A DNA stretch of 9,530 bases. Source: Patescibacteria group bacterium. GTDB taxonomy: Bacteria; Patescibacteriota; Patescibacteriia; Patescibacteriales; GWC2-42-12. The position numbers were made by a program, and so were the translations under genes. Positions 1 to 4,088 of this stretch are shown one piece after another (positions within the stretch are counted from its first letter, which is position 1; every line of letters starts with the position of its first letter). A model generated the notes under the pieces. It made no database searches. It worked only from the letters and a program-made list of their open reading frames with translations, and was not told the DNA's origin. The stretch is from assembly GCA_018817545.1 (NCBI GenBank), contig JAHITL010000051.1:1-9530 (forward strand), read 5' to 3'.

Positions 1-530
1 ATAGGAGTCTTCAACGATAAATCTTCTCCTAATTTTATTTGTCGAGAGTTTTTAATCCTCTCAACAAGTATTTTTTTTTCTTCCGCAATAGTTGTCGCTG
101 TTGCAGTAGCGGTGAAAGTAGAAGTAATAATCGTAGAAGAAGCGACAGCGACAGCGACAGTAGTAGTTTTAGTCGCTATTAAAGTAGAAGTAGTAATCAC
201 AGAAGAAGTGATAGTAGTTGTGTTTGTCATCACTGCTATCATCTTTGGGGAAAAGAGTAAGCGCTTTTTTTCTGGCTCTTTTTTCTTTTTTTCTTCTTTT
301 TTGATTTCTTCTTCCTCTTCTTCTTTCATCTCCTCTTTTTCCTCTTTTGCAGTAGATGCAGTAGAGGTGGAAAAAAATTCTTCTATTTCTATCTCTATTT
401 CCATTTCTACAAGAGGTATTTTTTCTAATACTTCTTCTTGTCCGTTAGATGCGTTTGATGTATTTGATGCAAAAAAGATATTTAAAAAAGATAAAATCAA
501 CCCCATAAAAACAATTTTTTTAATGAACAT
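1..530 (-). CDS. Secreted low-complexity (E/K- then T/S/A-rich) protein, C-terminus off the left edge
   Basis: The reverse strand is open from an ATG at 530-528 to the left edge (176 codons). The N-terminus MFIKKIVFMGLILSFLNIFF is a clear signal peptide, probably cut in or after the ASNTSNAS stretch. Residues about 40-95 are acidic then lysine-rich (runs of E and K), a likely flexible or coiled segment. Residues about 105-155 are almost all T, S, A, V and I, with a 22-residue imperfect repeat. The frame then returns to ordinary sequence (VERIKNSRQIKLGEDLSL). An AAGGAGG SD (538-544) lies 7 bases before the ATG, and a TATAAT box is at 598-603. A plus-strand open frame covers the same DNA but is only its antisense shadow. 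The function is not recognised. Export is well supported; a surface or linker role is inference. The gene runs away from the polysaccharide genes. Confidence 0.75.
   Translation of the reverse strand, partial: MFIKKIVFMGLILSFLNIFFASNTSNASNGQEEVLEKIPLVEMEIEIEIEEFFSTSTASTAKEEKEEMKEEEEEEIKKEEKKKKEPEKKRLLFSPKMIAVMTNTTTITSSVITTSTLIATKTTTVAVAVASSTIITSTFTATATATTIAEEKKILVERIKNSRQIKLGEDLSLKTP
115..212 (-). repeat. In-frame 66-bp (22-codon) imperfect tandem repeat
   Basis: The plus-strand string starting at 115 (AAAGTAGAAGTAATAATCG) recurs at 181 (AAAGTAGAAGTAGTAATCA). The two match at about 26 of 32 bases with a period of 66. On the coding (minus) strand this gives two copies of an S-S-x-I-x-T-S-T segment followed by alternating A/T/V. 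It is a low-complexity protein repeat rather than a mobile element. Confidence 0.55.
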
Positions 531-537
531 GACATTT

Positions 538-544
538 CCTCCTT
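538..544 (-). promoter_or_regulatory. Strong SD for the 1-530 gene
   Basis: On the minus strand AAGGAGG sits 7 bases before the ATG at 530-528. It fixes this start and supports the minus-strand reading of the region. Confidence 0.75.
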
Positions 545-563
545 TTTTTATTTAAAACAAAAT

Positions 564-595
564 AAAATGTAAAAACTATGGTTTTTTTACATTTT
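564..595 (-). promoter_or_regulatory. 12-bp leader hairpin or operator of the 1-530 gene
   Basis: AAAATGTAAAAA (564-575) and TTTTTACATTTT (584-595) are perfect inverted copies around an 8-base centre. The palindrome lies between the TATAAT box (598-603, minus strand) and the SD (538-544). It would therefore fold in the first part of the mRNA leader or act as an operator at the transcription start. The AT-only stem would be weak as RNA, so an operator is at least as likely. Confidence 0.45.
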
Positions 596-597
596 GT

Positions 598-603
598 ATT
601 ATA
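598..603 (-). promoter_or_regulatory. -10 box (TATAAT) for the 1-530 gene
   Basis: The plus strand reads ATTATA, giving a perfect TATAAT on the minus strand about 70 bases upstream of the ATG. No good -35 is present at the right distance; the bases there are AT-rich. Confidence 0.4.
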
Positions 604-635
604 TGTATAGCAAATTATTTAAAATTTATCAATAC

Positions 636-845
636 TAGACCATGTAACTGCTCACTAACCCCTTCTGTCGTAGTAATGTGATAATATCATAGTGTAGTAA
701 TATAAAAATGTCATTCTCGCAGAATCCTTTCCTTTTTTGTCATTCCCCCCGCAAGTTGCGGGGGGAATGACAAAAAGGAAGGCTCGCGGGAATAACATTT
801 TACACGGCGACATTTTATGTGGTCAGTGAGTAGTTACTAGACCAT
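636..845. mobile_element. MITE-like non-coding element (194 bp, 644-837) with 17-bp TIRs and 8-bp target duplication
   Basis: The left end GTAACTGCTCACTAACC (644-660) and the right end GGTCAGTGAGTAGTTAC (821-837) are inverted copies matching at 15 of 17 positions. TAGACCAT sits directly outside both ends (636-643 and 838-845), as expected of a target-site duplication; the identity extends to 11 bases (TACTAGACCAT) counting the TAC shared with the right TIR tip. The interior has no ORF and folds on itself: 705-720 pairs with 786-801 with one mismatch and one wobble, enclosing a perfect palindrome at 734-776. Matched ends, a duplication and no transposase are the hallmarks of a MITE mobilised in trans. 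The parent transposase family cannot be named. The element lies about 33 bp upstream of the -10 box of the leftward gene. Confidence 0.8.
734..776. repeat. Perfect 21-bp-arm palindrome inside the MITE-like element
   Basis: 734-754 and 756-776 are exact reverse complements around a single G at 755. Each arm carries GTCATTCCCCCCGC, with T5 outside one arm and A5 outside the other. It is by far the most GC-rich stem in the window. It resembles the GTCATTCCCGC palindrome at 8731-8765, suggesting one repeat family appears both alone and nested in this element. Confidence 0.75.
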
Positions 846-932
846 ATTTTCTTCAAAACTGGAGAATCTTTAATCTTTGTTTTGCTTGTTTTGTAATTAT
901 ATAATTTGGCTTAAGTTAATATTTGTAATGTT
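846..932. other. Non-coding gap between the two palindromic elements
   Basis: This A/T-rich stretch between the target duplication of the 644-837 element and the 933-1030 palindrome shows no ORF, clear promoter or repeat. Confidence 0.5.
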
Positions 933-1030
933 AAAAATTGGATTTTTTTATATATATTAGATAAGATATAGACTTAATTTATAATCAATCGTAAATCTAA
1001 TGTTATGATATATAAAAAAATGCAATTTTT
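933..1030. repeat. Long AT-rich imperfect palindrome (about 29 paired bases per arm)
   Basis: The left arm 933-962 pairs with 995-1030. The stretch from A933 to G940 pairs with 1023-1030, G941 is mismatched with G1022, 942-955 pairs perfectly with 1008-1021, and 956-962 (ATTAGAT) pairs with 995-1001. A 6-base bulge (GTTATG, 1002-1007) interrupts the right arm, and the loop is 963-994. No gene ends upstream on the plus strand, so it is not an ordinary terminator even though T5-G-T5 follows it. It lies 47 bp before the -35 of the wzz-like gene. It could be a decayed palindromic element, or a protein-binding or cruciform site. Confidence 0.7.
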
Positions 1031-1076
1031 GTTTTTCTAAAAGTGTAATTAAGAACGGTAAATTCAGAGGAAAAGC

Positions 1077-1105
1077 TTGACAAAATTTTACAAACACAGT
1101 AAGAT
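1077..1105 (+). promoter_or_regulatory. Sigma70-like promoter of the Wzz-like gene
   Basis: A perfect TTGACA (1077-1082), a 17-base spacer and TAAGAT (1100-1105) place the start of transcription near 1112, about 18 bases before the ATG at 1131. The leader is therefore very short and has no SD. A 7-bp inverted repeat (ACAAAAT 1080-1086 / ATTTTGT 1104-1110) overlaps both boxes and could be an operator, but is weak alone. Confidence 0.65.
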
Positions 1106-1130
1106 TTTGTGTTAAATTATAAAAAAATCT

Positions 1131-2012
1131 ATGGAATTGTTTGAATTTATAAGTATTCTAAAAAATAGGAAACGGACTGTTTTAGCTATTGTATTATTGA
1201 CTTTGCTTTTGGCAATGGTTTTTACTTTGGTTCAACCATTTAAATACAGAGCTGATTTAAAGGTTTTGGTTATTCAAAATTTTAGCGCAAATATTGATCC
1301 ATATACTGCTTCAAAATCTAATGAATATTTAAGCAATGTTTTGGCTAGAGTAATCTATTCAAATTCTTTTTATAATAATATTTTAGCTTCAGAATTTGAT
1401 GTTGATAAAAATTATTTTTCAGGTGATGTTAAAAAACAAATGGAAAAATGGGCTAAAACAATTAATGCTAAAGTTATTAATGATTCTGGAATTATTAATA
1501 TAAATGTTTATCATTCTAGTCGCATACAGGCTGAACAAATTGCTAAATCAATTAGTTATATTTTGCAAACAAAACATGCTTTATATCATGGCGGTGGCAA
1601 TAATGTTAAGGCGCAAATTATTGATGAACCGATTGTTAGCAGATTTCCAGTTAAGCCAAATATAATTTTAAATTTAGCTTTAGGATTAATTATTGGTTTA
1701 TTTTTAGCGTTTGGTTATATTTATTTATTTCCAGAAGAGCGATTTGATGTTATTAGATTGTTTGAAAAAAAGAAAAAAAGAAAAAATTTAAAAAATAAAT
1801 ATTTGGTTAATTCAAATGATTTACAAGAATTAAAAATAAATAATAATTCTAATATTGCGCTTAAACAGGAAGTCGTTGAGCAGAAAGTTGTTGAAAATAA
1901 TTTATTATTTGAGGTAGATATTGATTTGGATCAAGGAATAGTAGAAAAAAAAGTTATTGGCGATGGTGATATAAAAAATGTATTTAAAAGACAACATTTG
2001 GATGATTTGTAA
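1131..2012 (+). CDS. Wzz/PCP-family polysaccharide chain-length or co-polymerase protein
   Basis: The 293-residue protein has the Wzz layout. A short cytoplasmic start (MELFEFISILKNRKR) leads into TM1 (about 16-34), an extracytoplasmic alpha/beta domain (about 36-170), a Pro-rich approach to the membrane (P167, P173, P176 in FPVKPN) and TM2 (about 178-199). Proteins of this type sit in the cytoplasmic membrane and set polymer length together with a Wzy polymerase. A polytopic polymerase candidate lies nearby at 4080-5483. A charged tail of about 93 residues follows TM2, starting with a KKKKRK stretch and ending acidic. It has no Walker motif, so no fused tyrosine kinase is present. Start: the first ATG after a good promoter, without SD. 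Family assignment is sound; the polymer is unknown. Confidence 0.8.
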   Translation: MELFEFISILKNRKRTVLAIVLLTLLLAMVFTLVQPFKYRADLKVLVIQNFSANIDPYTASKSNEYLSNVLARVIYSNSFYNNILASEFDVDKNYFSGDVKKQMEKWAKTINAKVINDSGIININVYHSSRIQAEQIAKSISYILQTKHALYHGGGNNVKAQIIDEPIVSRFPVKPNIILNLALGLIIGLFLAFGYIYLFPEERFDVIRLFEKKKKRKNLKNKYLVNSNDLQELKINNNSNIALKQEVVEQKVVENNLLFEVDIDLDQGIVEKKVIGDGDIKNVFKRQHLDDL

Positions 2013-2031
2013 AAAATTATTCAGATGTTGT
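1991..2031 (+). other. Inverted repeat spanning the stop codon of the Wzz-like gene
   Basis: ACAACAT (1991-1997) pairs exactly with ATGTTGT (2025-2031), enclosing the TAA at 2010-2012. It may protect the mRNA 3' end, but a 7-bp stem with a 27-base loop could be chance. Confidence 0.3.
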
Positions 2032-2042
2032 AGTTTAAATTT

Positions 2043-2065
2043 AAAGATTCATCAAAATCTTTTTT
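2043..2065 (+). terminator. Possible weak terminator after the Wzz-like gene
   Basis: AAAGATT (2043-2049) and AATCTTT (2056-2062) form a 7-bp stem with a 6-base loop, followed by three more T. The stem is nearly all A-T, so termination would be weak. It is the only hairpin plus T-run in this gap. Confidence 0.35.
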
Positions 2066-2085
2066 AAGATAAGGTGAATTAAAAA

Positions 2086-2120
2086 TATAAACTAGGAACA
2101 TTAAAAATTTAAGATGGAGG
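2086..2120 (+). promoter_or_regulatory. Possible -10 (TATAAA) and SD (GGAGG) of the 2131 gene
   Basis: TATAAA lies at 2086-2091. At 17 bases before it is only TTTAAG (2063-2068, 3 of 6 to the -35 consensus). GGAGG at 2116-2120 lies 10 bases before the ATG at 2131 and clearly marks the start. The SD is solid; the promoter is tentative. Confidence 0.4.
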
Positions 2121-2130
2121 ATAAGACAAA

Positions 2131-3381
2131 ATGGGAAAGGTATTATGCATTATCGGATTGATTATTATGTTTTTTTTAAGTGTATTTTGTTTTTGTAAGG
2201 CTGCTGGTGCAGCGACATGGACAGCAACTGCCGAATATTTTTATTGGGAGAATGCTGGAGTTGAGTCTTTTGGGGATCGTGATCCCGAAAAAGCTATAAT
2301 GCTATTTAGCATTCCAACGGAGGTTAAAATAGCGTTTTTAGCTGATATAAAATTGAGAGAGAGTGGGATAAAAAAATATCCCAATTTTCAATTTTTGTAT
2401 CATGAAAAATTGGACGAGATGATTTTTGGTGATTATAAGATCGTCAAAAATGTTATTGTCCTTATCCCAAAAGACAAACGAGAAGGATGGGAAATTTCTT
2501 TGTTTGTTTTTGAAGGGTACAAATATTGTTTGACAAAGCCCATCGTTTGTAACAACTGGGCGTGGTGGAAAGAAGAGGTAAAAAAAGAGGTAGCTAGACC
2601 TCTTGTTATTAATCTTTCGGTGAAGAAATCAGAGGTGGTTTTTCCACCGAAGACTGAATTAAAGGAAGAGGCGGTTATTAAACCAACAGATGAACAAGTT
2701 AAAAAACCGTTTTATGAGAATGAAACGTGTTTGTGGAGTGGGGCTATTAGAACAGGTTGGTTTGTCGGAGGAAAGCATAATAGCTTTTTTGTTAGGCAAA
2801 CTACTTTTTCTGAAGGGATTGGAGTTACCGTTAATACTTGGAAAGGTGTTAATGATAATTTTCATTATAGTGGCAATCGGATTACTGTTGGTCCGGTTGT
2901 TAAATTTAGTGGCATTACAGCCACAGCCCAGTTAGGACAACAGAAAGATTTTGGGTTTAATGACTTGGGCTATGAATCTAGTCAGAAGACTAAAATTTTA
3001 AATTTTGGATTGACGGCCGATTTTTACGAAGTCGGCCAGGTTCTAAAAGTAGAAATTTGGAGTGATGTTAATGCTGACATTGGTCACTCTAAAGAAAGTT
3101 TTTGGCAGAATATTAGTAGCAATGATTCCGTAAAAGATAAGACCAATTTTAATATTGGTAGCAAAATTTGTCTTTGGGAATTAAAAAAAATAAAAGGAGG
3201 TGCAGTTATAAAAACTGATTATGCCAATGAGGATTGTTCATTTGGCAAGTCAGTGGGTTCGTTTATCGCCGACAATAAAGACACTGTTAAAGTTGGTTTG
3301 GAATTGCGAAATGTAAGCGGTTCTAAATATTGCAATAGCAATGGTAACATTGTCGGTGTTAATATAGATGTTAATTTTTAA
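2131..3381 (+). CDS. Secreted protein of unknown function with a beta-rich C-terminal half
   Basis: 416 residues. Residues 1-28 are a signal peptide (VLCIIGLIIMFFLSVFCFC core, likely cut after AAGA or AAGAA). Residues about 29-150 form an aromatic-rich region. Residues about 155-200 are a charged P/E/K linker. Residues about 203-416 are a run of alternating amphipathic strands ending in VNIDVNF. A C-terminal Phe after an alternating strand is how many outer-membrane beta-barrels end, yet CPR-type bacteria are generally considered to lack an outer membrane, so this is a resemblance only. A GGAGG SD fixes the start. G+C is visibly higher than in the flanking polysaccharide genes (25 of 60 bases in line 2521-2580 against 10 of 60 in line 4201-4260). 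No known family is recognised. Export is well supported; function is unknown. Confidence 0.7.
   Translation: MGKVLCIIGLIIMFFLSVFCFCKAAGAATWTATAEYFYWENAGVESFGDRDPEKAIMLFSIPTEVKIAFLADIKLRESGIKKYPNFQFLYHEKLDEMIFGDYKIVKNVIVLIPKDKREGWEISLFVFEGYKYCLTKPIVCNNWAWWKEEVKKEVARPLVINLSVKKSEVVFPPKTELKEEAVIKPTDEQVKKPFYENETCLWSGAIRTGWFVGGKHNSFFVRQTTFSEGIGVTVNTWKGVNDNFHYSGNRITVGPVVKFSGITATAQLGQQKDFGFNDLGYESSQKTKILNFGLTADFYEVGQVLKVEIWSDVNADIGHSKESFWQNISSNDSVKDKTNFNIGSKICLWELKKIKGGAVIKTDYANEDCSFGKSVGSFIADNKDTVKVGLELRNVSGSKYCNSNGNIVGVNIDVNF
2200..3352 (+). other. Coding sequence rich in short perfect hairpins
   Basis: Within the 2131-3381 gene many short perfect stems can be read in the mRNA: 2200-2213, 2273-2286, 2364-2383 (7 bp), 2389-2412 (8 bp), 2585-2604 (7 bp), 2634-2648, 2850-2867, 2909-2924, 2979-2992, 3142-3159, 3329-3342 and 3339-3352. 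Longer-range pairs include 2301-2307/2327-2333 (7 bp), 3015-3020/3032-3037 and 3060-3065/3084-3089. My rough expectation by chance is two or three stems of 6 bp or more with short loops; six are listed. The excess is modest. Confidence 0.4.
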
Positions 3382-3431
3382 AAAGTATTTTAAAAGATTA
3401 ACGCTAAGAAGTAGAATTATTATTTTTTTAT

Positions 3432-3479
3432 ATACTGCTGGTTAAATATTGATTTAGTATTGGCAGTATTTAATATAAT
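3432..3479 (+). promoter_or_regulatory. Promoter with overlapping inverted repeat upstream of the 3538 gene
   Basis: A perfect TATAAT (3474-3479) lies 19 bases after TTGATT (3449-3454), a long but usable spacing. A perfect 7-bp inverted repeat, ATACTGC (3432-3438) / GCAGTAT (3463-3469), brackets the -35 and spacer. Its placement suits an operator; a terminator of the preceding gene is less likely because no T-run follows. Confidence 0.5.
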
Positions 3480-3500
3480 TTTCTAAAAAAATCAAAAAAA

Positions 3501-3530
3501 GGGCGAAGAAATGAAAACCGCCCGAAGGAG
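3501..3530 (+). promoter_or_regulatory. SD deciding the start at 3538, with GGGCG/CGCCC leader stem
   Basis: AAGGAG (3525-3530) is 7 bases before ATG 3538, while ATG 3511 has no usable SD. GGGCG (3501-3505) and CGCCC (3519-3523) could pair directly upstream of the SD and affect its access. The stem is 5 bp, so a control role is speculative. Confidence 0.6.
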
Positions 3531-3537
3531 AATTAGA

Positions 3538-4005
3538 ATGAAGATGTTAGTATTAGGAATGATGGCATTGCTAATGTCCACCAATTGTTTTGCGGAGGGG
3601 ACAATAACCGCCGGGAAGGCTACAATTGGAACAGAGGCTGCGATCATAGTAGTGAAGGTAGTATTAGAGACAGTGACTGCGACCGGAACCGCCGATATCT
3701 TCGTAAAAGGCGGAAACTTATTTGTTTCTGCTAGGATTGTCGATGGCGAGGGGCCACTTTATCTGGTCGGAGACCAGTACGGGTGGCAAGTGGGAAAGAG
3801 GTCTCCCGTCTTTTTAAAAGACGGGGACTATAAGATAGCGCTCTCTCTTGTGAAAGAGGGAGTGAGGTTCAATGCGAGGAGCACAGATGGGGTTTGGGTT
3901 AATGCAAGTTCTGCCTCTGTGCGAGTCGGAAAGGATGTTAGAAAAGTAAAAAACAAGGACGGAAGTCATTGTTTCTTACTCGAAAAGGAGGTGAAAAAAA
4001 AGTAG
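3538..4005 (+). CDS. Small secreted protein of unknown function, highly structured mRNA
   Basis: 155 residues from ATG 3538. An in-frame ATG at 3511 would add nine residues (KTARRRIR), but the SD at 3525-3530 favours 3538. That start also gives a textbook signal peptide, MKMLVLGMMALLMSTNCFA, cut before EG. The mature part begins with a G/T/A/V-rich stretch and continues as likely beta strands (DIFVKGGNLFVSARIVDG; GVRFNARSTDGVWVNASS), ending in a basic tail. One Cys lies inside the signal peptide and one near the C-terminus. No family is recognised. G+C is far above the surroundings (25 and 29 of 60 bases in lines 3541-3600 and 3601-3660), with many G/C-ending codons, suggesting transfer or a different selective regime. 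It probably has its own promoter (TATAAT 3474-3479). Confidence 0.65.
   Translation: MKMLVLGMMALLMSTNCFAEGTITAGKATIGTEAAIIVVKVVLETVTATGTADIFVKGGNLFVSARIVDGEGPLYLVGDQYGWQVGKRSPVFLKDGDYKIALSLVKEGVRFNARSTDGVWVNASSASVRVGKDVRKVKNKDGSHCFLLEKEVKKK
3763..3980 (+). other. Five successive stem-loops inside the 3538-4005 gene
   Basis: Reading along the mRNA: CTGGTC 3763-3768 / GACCAG 3772-3777; CCCGTCTTTT 3805-3814 / AAAAGACGGG 3816-3825 (10 bp, perfect); 3841-3849 / 3854-3862 (9 bp with one G-U, loop GTGA); GCACAGA 3881-3887 / TCTGTGC 3916-3922; and 3945-3956 / 3969-3980 (12 positions, one mismatch) enclosing GAC/GTC around GGAA (3958-3967). Together they cover most of 218 coding bases. Either the mRNA is selected for structure or this DNA also acts as a structured RNA. 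Confidence 0.6.
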
Positions 4006-4015
4006 AGAGTGGAAT

Positions 4016-4088
4016 GAGGGGGTAATGTTATAAATATTAGTTATATCAAATTAAACATTTGGTTATATTAATAAAAACATTACCCCTC
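4016..4088 (+). terminator. Inverted repeat between convergent genes, possible terminator for the 3538 gene
   Basis: GGGGTAATGTT (4019-4029) pairs exactly with AACATTACCCC (4076-4086). Two more pairs (4016-4017 with 4087-4088) form if G4018 is bulged. The right arm contains the stop codon of the leftward Wzy-like gene (4080-4082). Downstream on the plus strand is ATATTTTTTCTTTTT (4091-4105), so plus-strand termination is plausible, but the 46-base loop is long for an intrinsic terminator. No T-run serves the minus strand. Confidence 0.4.

Noticed and set aside
112..555. Plus-strand open frame with V/I/T-rich then S/F-rich protein
   Set aside because: It has no SD and no sensible start. It is antisense to the minus-strand gene, which has a signal peptide, an AAGGAGG SD and a TATAAT box; the runs of S and F are the antisense of GAA/AAA codons.
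2659..2935. Small open frames on both strands inside the 2131-3381 gene
   Set aside because: They overlap a longer gene with signal peptide and SD, have no SD of their own and show no recognisable protein features.
3601..3720. Homology between the V/T/A-rich start of the 3538 protein and the antisense frame at 112-240
   Set aside because: The likeness is only in composition (GTA/GAA/GCG-type codons); no alignable run was found.
3538..4005. Region is purely a non-coding RNA because of its stems
   Set aside because: A good SD, a textbook signal peptide and an open frame of 155 codons support a real protein; structure is more likely in addition to coding.
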